Shown here: piece after piece, positions 1-7,542 of the stretch | How the letters are laid out: each line of letters starts with the position of its first letter | How positions within the stretch are numbered: position 1 is the stretch's first letter | NCBI GenBank assembly: GCA_043738385.1 | Contig: JAYUGL010000088.1 | Coordinates: forward strand, 1-37,468 | Reading direction: 5' to 3' | From: JANYCD01 sp043738385 | GTDB taxonomy: Bacteria; Pseudomonadota; Gammaproteobacteria; Burkholderiales; Rhodocyclaceae | Length of the DNA: 37,468 nt | Program-made: the position numbers and the translations under genes | The notes under the pieces: generated by a model | The model's database searches: none | Seen by the model: only the letters and a program-made list of their open reading frames with translations | Told to the model about the DNA's origin: nothing

Positions 1-1555
1 AGGCGATATAGGCGCGCTCGAAATCAGCGCCAAATTTATCGTGCAAATCCGGCACGTTGGACGGCGAGAACAAGGTCCAGTCGCCTCCTTCCATGACGCG
101 CTTCATGAACAAATCGGGAATCCAGTTGGCGGTGTTCATGTCGTGGGTGCGGCGACGGTCATCGCCGGTGTTCTTGCGCAAATCCAGAAACTCCTCGATG
201 TCCAGATGCCAGGTTTCCAGATAGGCGCAGACCGCGCCCTTGCGTTTGCCACCCTGATTGACCGCCACCGCGGTGTCATTGACCACCTTGAGGAAAGGAA
301 TCACGCCCTGGCTCTTACCATTGGTGCCCTTGATGTGCGCCCCCATGGAGCGCACCGGCGTCCAGTCGTTGCCGAGCCCGCCGGCATACTTTTGCAACAG
401 CGCGTTTTCCTTGACCGCCTGAAAAATGCCGTCCAGATCGTCGTCGACGGTGGTGAGATAGCAGGACGAAAGCTGAGGATGGAGCGTGCCGGCGTTGAAC
501 AGCGTCGGGGTCGAACTCATGAAATCGAAGTTGGACAGCACTTCGTAAAACTCGATGGCCCTCACCTCTCTTTCAATCTCGTTGATCGACAGTCCCATCG
601 CCACCCGCATGAAGAAAGCCTGCGGCAGTTCGATGCGGCGCTCGTCGACATGGATGAAGTAGCGGTCGTAGAGGGTTTGCAGTCCGAGATAACCGAACTT
701 CAGGTCACGTTGCGATTCCAGTGCCTGACCAAGGCGTTTCAGATCGAACTGCGCCAGGCGGGGATCCAGCAATTCGGCCTTGATGCCGAGTCGGACATAG
801 TCGGCAAAGTAGCTGCCGTAGCGATCCGCCATGGCCGCCTGGCCGACTTCCTCGCCCAACACCTCGCGGCGTATCGTGTGCAATAGCAGGCGCGCGGTGA
901 CATAGCTGTACGCCGGATCCTTTTCAATCAAGGTGCGTGCCGCGAGGATCGCAGACTTGCGGATCTCTTCCACCGGGACGCCGTCATACAGATTTTTCAG
1001 CGTGGCATCAAATATCACAGCGGGTTCGACTGCGTCACCCAGGCCTTCGCAGGCGGCTTGAATCGTTCCAAGCAGCGCCGTCCGATCCAGAGGCATCCGC
1101 AGTTCGCCATCGACGACATGCAATTCGGATTCGGTGGCCACCGATTTCTTTTGCTGTGCGCGTTCCTGATTGCGTTTCTCCCGGTAGAGCACGTAGGCGC
1201 GCGCCACGTCATGTTCGCCGGAACGCATCAGCGCCAGCTCGACCTGATCCTGAATGTCTTCAATATGGACGGTGCCGCCGTGCGGTTGCCGGCGCATCAG
1301 CGCATCGACCACTGCCTGCGTAAGCTGGGTCACCAGATCGCGGATGCGTGCCGAGACCGCTCCTTGCCCGCCGCTGATGGCAAGAAACGCCTTGGTCATG
1401 GCGATCGAAATCTTCGCCGGCTCGAAACCGACGACGGCGCCATTGCGGCGGATGATTTTGAATTCGGGATGATTCTGCGAAGAAGCGAGGAAAGGCTCGG
1501 AAGGAAAATCGCGGGATGAAGGCGGGTTCAGGGCATTCTCAGTTGCAACTTGCAT
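1..1555 (-). CDS. nrdA: Class Ia ribonucleoside-diphosphate reductase, alpha subunit (partial, C-terminus outside window)
   Basis: Reduces ribonucleoside diphosphates to deoxyribonucleotides in the cytoplasm, together with a radical-bearing beta subunit (nrdB, not in the window). I translated the minus strand from ATG at 1555-1553, preceded by GGAG at 1566-1563; 518 residues are visible with no stop. Residues 30-130 form an ATP-cone. Residues 145-230 look like a second cone-like unit, as in Pseudomonas-type NrdA. The reductase barrel follows, with STPTLFNAG at 348-356, the expected redox-active Cys in SSCYL (C365), and GGKRKGAVCAYLETWH at 435-450. The radical-site cysteines and the C-terminal shuttle cysteines lie beyond position 1. 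The gene follows ampD in the same direction but has its own promoter and NrdR boxes. Family assignment is secure; the subclass rests on length and the double cone. Confidence 0.95.
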   Translation of the reverse strand, partial: MQVATENALNPPSSRDFPSEPFLASSQNHPEFKIIRRNGAVVGFEPAKISIAMTKAFLAISGGQGAVSARIRDLVTQLTQAVVDALMRRQPHGGTVHIEDIQDQVELALMRSGEHDVARAYVLYREKRNQERAQQKKSVATESELHVVDGELRMPLDRTALLGTIQAACEGLGDAVEPAVIFDATLKNLYDGVPVEEIRKSAILAARTLIEKDPAYSYVTARLLLHTIRREVLGEEVGQAAMADRYGSYFADYVRLGIKAELLDPRLAQFDLKRLGQALESQRDLKFGYLGLQTLYDRYFIHVDERRIELPQAFFMRVAMGLSINEIEREVRAIEFYEVLSNFDFMSSTPTLFNAGTLHPQLSSCYLTTVDDDLDGIFQAVKENALLQKYAGGLGNDWTPVRSMGAHIKGTNGKSQGVIPFLKVVNDTAVAVNQGGKRKGAVCAYLETWHLDIEEFLDLRKNTGDDRRRTHDMNTANWIPDLFMKRVMEGGDWTLFSPSNVPDLHDKFGADFERAYIA

Positions 1556-1580
1556 CGATTATCTCCGGTGACATTGCTAC

Positions 1581-1596
1581 CCACTAGATGTAGTGG
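1581..1596 (-). promoter_or_regulatory. NrdR box 1 (proximal) upstream of nrdA
   Basis: The 16-bp near-palindrome ccactagatgtagtgg matches the NrdR consensus core CxAxATxTxG. It lies 26 bp upstream of the nrdA start. NrdR is the ATP/dATP-sensing repressor of ribonucleotide reductase genes. Its sites come in pairs separated by whole helical turns, and a partner lies at 1612-1627. Confidence 0.85.
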
Positions 1597-1611
1597 GTTA
1601 CCAACCTGTTG

Positions 1612-1627
1612 GCACTAATTCTAGTAG
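1612..1627 (-). promoter_or_regulatory. NrdR box 2 (distal), overlapping the nrdA -10 element
   Basis: The sequence gcactaattctagtag carries the NrdR core CTAATTCTAG. Its centre (1619.5) is 31 bp from the centre of box 1 (1588.5), about three helical turns, the arrangement expected for cooperative NrdR binding. It covers the predicted -10 at 1618-1623, so bound repressor would block RNA polymerase. Confidence 0.82.
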
Positions 1628-1646
1628 GTCGGTTTTTGGCTTGCAA
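1618..1646 (-). promoter_or_regulatory. Sigma-70 promoter of nrdA
   Basis: Read on the minus strand, TTGCAA (1646-1641) is followed by a 17-nt spacer and TAGAAT (1623-1618). Each hexamer is close to consensus and the spacing is optimal. The promoter lies in the ampD-nrdA gap, so nrdA can be transcribed independently of ampD. Confidence 0.7.
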
Positions 1647-1712
1647 GTATTTTCTGGACTGCCTGCGAAAAATTTATCGGCGCAGGCGCGGCGAAACGAT
1701 GGCCACTTCGTT

Positions 1713-2261
1713 CTAGCGAATGACGCGAGACCAATCGAAATGCGGCCCGGGATCTGTCTTGCGGCCCGGAGCAATATCGCTGTGGCCGACGATGTCCTGG
1801 ATCGGATAGTGATGCCGCAAAGCAGCAATCAGACGCATGAGCGTTTCGTACTGCGCGCGCTCGAAGGGAACCTCATCGCAACCTTCCAATTCGACGCCTA
1901 ACGAAAAGTCATTGCAACGCTCGCGCCCGCACCACATCGATGCCCCCGCATGCCAGGCGCGCCGATCGCAGGAAACGAACTGGATCAATTCGCCGGACCG
2001 TCGAATGAAAAAATGGGCCGACACCCGCAGGCCCTCGATCTCGCGGTAGTAGGGATGTTGCGCAGGGTCGAGACGGTTGGTAAATAGTTGCTCGACCCCC
2101 GGTCCGCCAAACTCACCCGGCGGCAAGCTGATGGCGTGGATCACCAGCAGGCTGATCACCGTGCCGGCCGGACGCGCATCGTGATTGGGTGAAGACGTCA
2201 GTCTGGCGCCATCCAGCCAGCCATCGGCGGCCACCGCCCAGGTCGGGTCGGCTGCGCTCAT
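1713..2261 (-). CDS. ampD: 1,6-anhydro-N-acetylmuramyl-L-alanine amidase AmpD
   Basis: Cytoplasmic zinc amidase of peptidoglycan recycling. It cleaves the stem peptide from 1,6-anhydroMurNAc-peptides, the muropeptides that signal beta-lactamase induction through AmpR in species that have it. The 182-residue protein has the Amidase_2 fold. Expected zinc ligands are H42 (VIHAISLP), H160 (GHSDIAPGRKTDPG) and D170, with K168 in the same motif and WHAG at 103-106. Length matches the family (about 180-190). No signal peptide is seen, which agrees with AmpD rather than the periplasmic AmiD. Its ATG overlaps the stop of the upstream response regulator by 4 nt (ATGA), so the two are probably translationally coupled. 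Confidence 0.93.
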   Translation of the reverse strand: MSAADPTWAVAADGWLDGARLTSSPNHDARPAGTVISLLVIHAISLPPGEFGGPGVEQLFTNRLDPAQHPYYREIEGLRVSAHFFIRRSGELIQFVSCDRRAWHAGASMWCGRERCNDFSLGVELEGCDEVPFERAQYETLMRLIAALRHHYPIQDIVGHSDIAPGRKTDPGPHFDWSRVIR

Positions 2262-3607
2262 TCGTTCAGTCCGAGGCGCTCCATGCGGTAGCGCAGCGAA
2301 CGGAAAGTGACGCCCAGCAGCTTGGCCGCGGCGGTGCGATTGTTGCGCGTCTTGCTCAAGGCCTCGAGAATGGCCTGTTTTTCGGTCTGATCCAGATAGT
2401 CTTGTAGCGGCAGTTGTTTTGATGTCGCGGGAACCGCCGGCGTCAAATTGAGATCGGTAACATTGATCGTGTTACCGCTGAGCAGAGCCATGGCGCGTTC
2501 GATGATATTTTCCAGTTCGCGCACATTGCCGGGGAAGGGGTATTCGCCCAGAGCACGCTGCGCCGCCGGGGTCAGATTCGGCGCGCCGACACCTGCGCTT
2601 TGCGCCAGTTGTCCGATGATGCGCTGCGCCAGCAACGGAATGTCTTCCCGACACTCACGCAACGACGGCATGCGCAACTCCAGCACGTTCAGCCGATAGA
2701 ACAGATCCTGGCGAAACTTGCCTTGCGCCACGAGCTCCTTGAGGTTCTGGTGAGTAGCGCTGATGATGCGCACGTCTACCGCATCCTCGCCCGGGCTGCC
2801 GACCTTGCGCACGCGCTTTTCCTGAATGGCGCGCAGCAGTTTGACCTGCATGATCAACGGCAGGTCGGCCACTTCATCGAGGAACAGGGTGCCACCGTTC
2901 GCAGCCTGAAAGAAGCCTTCCCGGTCGCCCTCAGCGCCCGTGAACGCCCCTTTGCGGTAGCCAAAAAACTCACTCTCCATCAGGTTTTCCGGGATCGCGC
3001 CGCAATTGACCGGCACAAACGGGCCTGCGCTGCGAGCGCCAAGATGATGAATGAGCTTGGCCGCCAGCTCCTTGCCACTGCCCGATTCGCCGGTGGCATG
3101 CACCGGCGCCTGACTACGCGCGACACGTTCGATCAAGGCGCGCACCTCGCGCATCGCCTGTGACTCGCCCAGCAGCGACAGCGAGGCACTGTTGGCCTTG
3201 CGTTCGCTGGCGGGAGGCAACTCCAGCGCACTCTTGACCAGAGCGCGCAGTTGTTCCAGTGACACCGGCTTGGACAGGTAATCAAAGGCGCCGGCCTTGA
3301 GCGCCGATACTGCATTCTCCATACTGCCATGCGCGGTAATCACAGCGACCGGCAGATCCTGGCAGGTTTCGGCGATATACCGCACCAGTTGCAACCCCTC
3401 ACCGTCCGGCAGCCGCATGTCGGTGAGGCAAAGTTGATAGTCGTGTTCACCAAGGAGTTGGCGCGCCTCGGCCAAGGTCGCCACGCAATCGGCGGCCAGG
3501 CCCATGCGGGCCATGGTCAGATCAAGCAACTCGCGTATATCGGCCTCGTCGTCGACGATCAGGATGCGCCGCTGCTCGGAACGTGGTTTGCGTTCGGTCA
3601 CTGTCAC
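2258..3607 (-). CDS. pilR: Sigma-54-dependent response regulator, PilR-like
   Basis: NtrC-family transcription activator of 449 residues. The receiver domain spans about 14-125, with acidic pair D19-D20, phospho-acceptor D63 (TDMRLPD) and K113. The AAA+ domain spans about 145-375, with Walker A GESGSGKE at 173-180, the sigma-54 contact loop GAFTGA at 220-225, and GGTLFLDE at 238-245. A Fis-type helix-turn-helix lies at about 407-445. The start overlaps the stop of the sensor kinase by 4 nt, giving a kinase-regulator operon. A six-helix membrane kinase plus this regulator, next to a PP0621 gene and ampD, fits PilS/PilR control of type IV pilin transcription in Beta- and Gammaproteobacteria. 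No pilin gene is in the window, so the Pil assignment is by similarity and context. Confidence 0.88.
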   Translation of the reverse strand: MTVTERKPRSEQRRILIVDDEADIRELLDLTMARMGLAADCVATLAEARQLLGEHDYQLCLTDMRLPDGEGLQLVRYIAETCQDLPVAVITAHGSMENAVSALKAGAFDYLSKPVSLEQLRALVKSALELPPASERKANSASLSLLGESQAMREVRALIERVARSQAPVHATGESGSGKELAAKLIHHLGARSAGPFVPVNCGAIPENLMESEFFGYRKGAFTGAEGDREGFFQAANGGTLFLDEVADLPLIMQVKLLRAIQEKRVRKVGSPGEDAVDVRIISATHQNLKELVAQGKFRQDLFYRLNVLELRMPSLRECREDIPLLAQRIIGQLAQSAGVGAPNLTPAAQRALGEYPFPGNVRELENIIERAMALLSGNTINVTDLNLTPAVPATSKQLPLQDYLDQTEKQAILEALSKTRNNRTAAAKLLGVTFRSLRYRMERLGLNE

Positions 3608-5205
3608 GGGCTGCCTTTCCCGATGATGCGGAAATGGGTGCCGTCATCTGTGTCGAGCAAATCGATCACGGCGTCATTCGCCTCGCACAGCTCCCGAGCG
3701 ATATAGAGCCCGAGCCCGGTACCCGAACTGCGCGTAGTAAAAAAGGGCTCGAACATATGACTGCGTTCCTCCGGCCCGATGGCAGGGCCATCATCGATGA
3801 CATGCAGTTCAACGCGTGAGCCGGATCTCGACTCGCGCACCTCGATACGGATGCTACCGGAATTGCCATGGCAGTAGCGCAAGGCGTTGCCCACCAAATT
3901 TATGAGCACGCGATTCAAGTGGCCGCGATCAAACATGATCGCGTTGCCACCATGTGTAACCAATGTGATGGTCTGGCGTGCACTCGGCTCGATCAGGCTC
4001 ATTTCTTCGACGAAGCCGTCCAAAAAGCGAGACAGGGATATCCGTTCAGGCTCGGCCTTGTCGCGTCCTCCCAGCTCCAGTACGTCGGTCACCAATCGAT
4101 TGAGCCGCCCGGTGTTGTCACCGATGATGCGCACCAGCCGCTTCTGCGTGTTGTCATCGCGCTCTTCAACCAGCAATTCGGAAGCATGGCTGATCGACGC
4201 CAGCGGGTTGCGTATCTCGTGCGCCATATTGGCGGTCAGCCGCCCCAGCGCCGCCAGCTTGATCTGGCGCGCCTGGGCCTGAATGCGTTCCATGTCCTCC
4301 AGGTAGATCAGGGCATTGTCACCCTCGCCCACCGGCGGCAGAAAGCGCATCCGCAGCAAGCGGTTGCTGCGCGGCAATCGTACGATCTCCAGCGTTTCAA
4401 CCCCAGCCTGTCGCCATGAGGAATAGCCGCGTGCCAATTCGGCGGAAAAATCGCTCAGCTCTGGCGCACTACCTGGAGAAACCTCGCACAACAACTCCGC
4501 CTGCGGATTGTGCTGGCGCACACGACCTAGGGCATCCACCACCAACACGCCATCCTGCATGTCGCGGATCACCCGCTGATTGATGCCGAACTGCTCCGCC
4601 AATTCAATGCCGCGCTGGCGCGCCAATTCCTCGTTGGCGACCACCCGTTGGGCAAGCAGTCGCGCCGAAGCCGCAGTCGCGAAGAATCCAATGGAAATAA
4701 TGCCGGTGTGCGTGAAGTCGACCAGTTCAGCCCCTTCCGACAGCATGCGATAACCCTGTTCGAGCAGTACCGCCACCGTCGCCATCGCTGCATAAAACAG
4801 CACCAGACGTCCCTGCCCCACCAAGCCGGCACCGGCAAGGACGACCAGCAGCATATAGCCGATCCCGCTGCGGTTTCCGCCATTCGCGTACATCAGCAAC
4901 GTCAGCGCCAGAACGTCGGCCACCACCTCGACCGTCAACAACACATTGAAGGAAGGACGCCAGTGGAAGGGCAGCGCCAGGAAAATCAGTGCCGAGCCGA
5001 GATAAGCGATGCTGACCCACTGTGTCAGACCTGGGTTCTGAACCCCGAACAAACCCGGCTGACCCACGTAAAAACTCGCAAACGCGAACAGGCAAGCGAC
5101 CGTGAGGCGATAGAGATTGAAGTAACGCAGCGAGCCCCACAACGACTGTGCGGATGTGTCGCGCGTTGTCGATGTGGAAAGCGGATTCAGTTCGATTGAG
5201 TCCAT
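3604..5205 (-). CDS. pilS: Membrane sensor histidine kinase, PilS-like
   Basis: Sensor kinase of 533 residues, inner membrane. Several hydrophobic helices fill residues about 28-185, the multi-pass N-terminal sensor typical of PilS. A PAS-like segment follows at about 205-305. The HisKA motif MAHEIRNPL carries the phosphorylated H329. The ATPase domain shows N440 (INLVGN), DDGP at 471-474 and the GTGLGL box at 495-500. It should phosphorylate the regulator encoded directly downstream, with which it overlaps by 4 nt. Its own start lies inside the 3' end of the small PP0621-type gene, so the three genes form one packed unit. The signal is unknown; in PilS it is pilin within the membrane. Confidence 0.87.
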   Translation of the reverse strand: MDSIELNPLSTSTTRDTSAQSLWGSLRYFNLYRLTVACLFAFASFYVGQPGLFGVQNPGLTQWVSIAYLGSALIFLALPFHWRPSFNVLLTVEVVADVLALTLLMYANGGNRSGIGYMLLVVLAGAGLVGQGRLVLFYAAMATVAVLLEQGYRMLSEGAELVDFTHTGIISIGFFATAASARLLAQRVVANEELARQRGIELAEQFGINQRVIRDMQDGVLVVDALGRVRQHNPQAELLCEVSPGSAPELSDFSAELARGYSSWRQAGVETLEIVRLPRSNRLLRMRFLPPVGEGDNALIYLEDMERIQAQARQIKLAALGRLTANMAHEIRNPLASISHASELLVEERDDNTQKRLVRIIGDNTGRLNRLVTDVLELGGRDKAEPERISLSRFLDGFVEEMSLIEPSARQTITLVTHGGNAIMFDRGHLNRVLINLVGNALRYCHGNSGSIRIEVRESRSGSRVELHVIDDGPAIGPEERSHMFEPFFTTRSSGTGLGLYIARELCEANDAVIDLLDTDDGTHFRIIGKGSP

Positions 5206-5408
5206 AATTCACGATGCTGATCACAACAGAAAGTCTGCCCGCCGGTGACCAAAGCCTCGGACTCCGGCAGATGAACACCGCATTGAGCACAGATCAGCAT
5301 CTGTTCAGGTGGGCGCACTGAAGGCCGCCGTCGACCTGAGACCCTCCCGCGTCTCAGCATGCGGTAGATGATGACCGCCAACAGCAAAAGCAGGAGCCAT
5401 TTCAACAT
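5187..5408 (-). CDS. PP0621-family small membrane protein with Cys/His cluster
   Basis: Protein of 73 residues. A hydrophobic N-terminal helix (about residues 2-17) is followed by a basic, proline-rich linker (19-34). A compact C-terminal module has CAQC, a further CC pair and a His (about 40-66), which looks like a small metal-binding knuckle. Members of this family (named after Pseudomonas PP0621) are commonly found next to pilS/pilR-type genes. The stop lies 19 nt inside pilS, which suggests coupled translation. Function is not known. The membrane anchor plus metal-binding tail is what can be seen directly. Confidence 0.75.
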   Translation of the reverse strand: MLKWLLLLLLAVIIYRMLRRGRVSGRRRPSVRPPEQMLICAQCGVHLPESEALVTGGQTFCCDQHRELWTQSN

Positions 5409-5442
5409 CGTTTCGGTCTGGTGATAGTCAACGCGTCACCCA

Positions 5443-5481
5443 CAACAAAACGCCGGCCTCCGAGAATGGAGTACCGGCGTG
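5443..5481 (-). terminator. Rho-independent terminator of tRNA-Pro
   Basis: On the minus strand, just after the tRNA CCA end, ACGCCGG-ta-CTCC pairs with GGAG-g-CCGGCGT around a short loop and is followed by TTTTG. The stem is long and GC-rich, so transcripts from the tRNA gene should stop before the PP0621/pilS genes. Confidence 0.75.
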
Positions 5482-5495
5482 TCGTTATCTCGAAT

Positions 5496-5572
<77 letters not shown>

Positions 5573-5619
5573 AAACGGGTTCATATGGTGGTGAATGATC
5601 CCGACGCCATCGCTCGTCT

Positions 5620-6588
5620 TCAGTATCGGCGAGCAACAGCAAAGTCAGCCAATTCTAGCAGACAAGCCTGATGTTGCGAAGTCGGCAGCGAGGCAATCGC
5701 GGCCTTTGCCGCATTGGCTTCTTGTTCCGCGAGACGGTGCGTCGCCTCGAGCGCGGCGCTGGATCGGATGACCTTCAATACTGATGGAAATTTTTCGCGC
5801 CCGCCGTTTTCCAGCGCATGACGCACTACCGCTGCATCCTGCGGCATGCTGTGCGCCATGGCGTAAATCAACGGCAAGGTGGCTTTCCCCTCCGCCAGAT
5901 CGTCACCGAGATGCTTGCCGGTCTCGTTTTCGTCACCTGAGTAGTCAAGCATGTCATCAATCAGTTGAAATGCGGTGCCAAGGTGCATTCCGTAGCGGGC
6001 CAGACGATCTTCGATTTCAGGCGAGGTTGCACCCACAATACCGCCGAGGCGAGTCGCCGCTTCAAACAGCTTGGCCGTTTTGTAGCGGATGACCTGTAGA
6101 TATTCTTCAACCCGGATATCCGCATTGTGGCAGTTCATCAACTGCAGCACCTCGCCTTCGGCAATGACATTGGTCGCCTCGGCCAGCACTTCCATCACCC
6201 GCATATTGCCTACCCCCACCATCATCTGGAAAGCGCGCGAATAAAGAAAATCGCCGACCAAAACGCTGGCGGCGCTACCGAACAAGGCATTGGCCGTCTC
6301 GCGACCACGCCGCAAATTCGATTCGTCGACGACATCGTCGTGCAGCAGTGTCGCCGTATGAATGAGCTCGACCACCGCCGCCAGTGCGTGATGTTCCACA
6401 CCGCGGTAACCCACGGCGCCCGCCGTCAGCAACAGCAGCGCCGGACGCAAGCGCTTGCCGCCGCTGCCGACAATATAGTCGGCAACCTGGCGAACCAGCG
6501 CCACATCCGAGTGAAGTCGCGCGCGAATCACCGCATCAACGGCTTTCATGTCGGCGGCGAGCAGGGGATAGAGGATGTCGGGTTGCAC
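5620..6588 (-). CDS. ispB: Octaprenyl diphosphate synthase (trans-polyprenyl synthase)
   Basis: Extends farnesyl diphosphate with isopentenyl units to make the long side chain of ubiquinone. The aspartate-rich motifs are DDVVD (about 84-88) and DDMLD (about 211-215), with the GGKRLRP substrate motif near 43-49. The reading frame is open to an ATG at 6714, but that start would fall beyond a promoter-like sequence and inside the rplU leader. I prefer GTG at 6588: it gives 322 residues, the usual IspB length, and an N-terminus that aligns with Escherichia coli IspB. The first internal ATG (6549) would remove conserved sequence. No clear ribosome binding site precedes the GTG, so the exact start is uncertain. 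The gene is divergent from rplU-rpmA, as in many proteobacteria. Confidence 0.9.
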   Translation of the reverse strand: MQPDILYPLLAADMKAVDAVIRARLHSDVALVRQVADYIVGSGGKRLRPALLLLTAGAVGYRGVEHHALAAVVELIHTATLLHDDVVDESNLRRGRETANALFGSAASVLVGDFLYSRAFQMMVGVGNMRVMEVLAEATNVIAEGEVLQLMNCHNADIRVEEYLQVIRYKTAKLFEAATRLGGIVGATSPEIEDRLARYGMHLGTAFQLIDDMLDYSGDENETGKHLGDDLAEGKATLPLIYAMAHSMPQDAAVVRHALENGGREKFPSVLKVIRSSAALEATHRLAEQEANAAKAAIASLPTSQHQACLLELADFAVARRY

Positions 6589-6612
6589 GATGGGTTGGCG
6601 TAGAAAGGCAGG

Positions 6613-6641
6613 ATGGTAGGAGCCGCCGCCCACCCCGTCAA
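6613..6641 (-). promoter_or_regulatory. Candidate promoter of ispB
   Basis: On the minus strand TTGACG (6641-6636), a 17-nt spacer and TACCAT (6618-6613) form a plausible sigma-70 promoter. It would give a leader of roughly 20 nt before the GTG at 6588. The -35 is strong and the -10 moderate. Confidence 0.5.
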
Positions 6642-6658
6642 CAAGGGCAGTTTCCGCT

Positions 6659-6687
6659 TTGACTTGAATGGCTTGTCTGCGTATAAT
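6659..6687 (+). promoter_or_regulatory. Strong sigma-70 promoter of rplU-rpmA
   Basis: TTGACT (6659-6664), a 17-nt spacer and a perfect TATAAT (6682-6687) lie 38 nt upstream of the rplU start. This is near-consensus, as expected for a ribosomal protein operon. It sits back to back with the ispB promoter; the two -35 boxes are 17 bp apart. Confidence 0.85.
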
Positions 6688-6725
6688 GTGCGGTTCTTCG
6701 CAACACCCAGTCAATGGAGTCCATC

Positions 6726-7037
6726 ATGTATGCGGTCATAAAAACCGGCGGCAAGCAGTATCGCGTCGCTGCCGGCGAAAAAATTAAGGTAGAACAGATA
6801 CCGGCAGAAGTGGGCGCGGAAATTACACTCGACCAGGTTTTGATGGTCGGCGAAGGCGAGTCGGTCAAAATCGGCACGCCCCTTATTTCCGGCGCCACGG
6901 TCACAGCCAAGGTCATCGCGCAAGGTCGTCACAAGAAGATCACGATCTTCAAGATGCGTCGGCGCAAGCATTACCAAAAGGACCAGGGCCATCGCCAAAA
7001 CTTCACCGAACTCGAGATCAGCGGCATTGCCGCCTAA
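6726..7037 (+). CDS. rplU: 50S ribosomal protein L21
   Basis: Component of the large ribosomal subunit that binds 23S rRNA. It starts MYAVIKTGGKQYRV, the family signature, and ends with the basic HYQKDQGHRQNFTELEI region. The length of 103 residues is that of Escherichia coli L21. The ATG at 6726 is chosen because GGAG lies at 6716-6719; an in-frame ATG at 6714 precedes the ribosome binding site and would add four non-conserved residues. It is followed after 14 nt by rpmA in the same transcript. Confidence 0.97.
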   Translation: MYAVIKTGGKQYRVAAGEKIKVEQIPAEVGAEITLDQVLMVGEGESVKIGTPLISGATVTAKVIAQGRHKKITIFKMRRRKHYQKDQGHRQNFTELEISGIAA

Positions 7038-7051
7038 CGGGAGACTGAACC

Positions 7052-7315
7052 ATGGCACACAAAAAAGCAGGCGGCAGTTCCCGTAACGGCCGCGACTCGG
7101 AATCAAAACGACTGGGCGTCAAACGCTTCGGCGGTCAGCTGGTATCGGCCGGCAGCATCATCGTGCGTCAGCGTGGCACCCGCTTCCATCCCGGCGACAA
7201 TGTCGGCATCGGCAAGGACCACACGCTGTTCGCCAAGGTCAATGGTACGGTGAAATTCACGGTCAAGGGCGCCGCGCAGCGCAAGCTGGTCAACATCGTT
7301 CCCGCCGCCGTTTAA
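7052..7315 (+). CDS. rpmA: 50S ribosomal protein L27
   Basis: Large-subunit protein whose flexible N-terminus reaches the peptidyl-transferase centre. The 87-residue sequence begins MAHKKAGGSSRNGRDSESKR and continues with the conserved RFGGQLVSAGSIIVRQRGT block, with no N-terminal extension. GGGAG precedes the start. A strong terminator follows, so rplU-rpmA forms a bicistronic operon with obgE transcribed separately or by read-through. Confidence 0.97.
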   Translation: MAHKKAGGSSRNGRDSESKRLGVKRFGGQLVSAGSIIVRQRGTRFHPGDNVGIGKDHTLFAKVNGTVKFTVKGAAQRKLVNIVPAAV

Positions 7316-7334
7316 TCCAGCCTTGCGGCCGACC

Positions 7335-7370
7335 AAAAGCCCTATCCCTGCGATAGGGCTTTTGTCTTTT
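7335..7370 (+). terminator. Rho-independent terminator after rpmA
   Basis: Twelve perfect base pairs, AAAAGCCCTATC against GATAGGGCTTTT, enclose a 5-nt loop and are followed by gtctttt. The stem starts 20 nt after the rpmA stop. The A and T flanks make it potentially bidirectional. Confidence 0.9.
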
Positions 7371-7400
7371 GGGTCTTCAGCATCAACCTAAAACCCGGTT

Positions 7401-7534
7401 GAACCACAGAGGCACAGAGTTCACAGAGGAAAGGCAAGTGCCTACCGTATTTTGGCTTATTGCCCGTTGAGTGAATGGATCGACAACCTCCTGATTTTTG
7501 TCTTTCTCTGTGCCTCTGTGTCTCTGTGGTGAGG
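7401..7534. repeat. Inverted pair of CACAGAG-type dispersed repeat upstream of obgE
   Basis: One arm (about 7401-7430) reads gaaccacagaggcacagag and continues ttcacagagg. The other arm (about 7502-7534) reads ctctgtgcctctgtg and continues tctctgtggtgagg, its reverse complement with small differences. Such sequences recur in many environmental bacterial genomes as short dispersed repeats. The right arm ends at the GAGG (7531-7534) that serves as the obgE ribosome binding site. Confidence 0.7.
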
Positions 7535-7542
7535 AATTTGGG

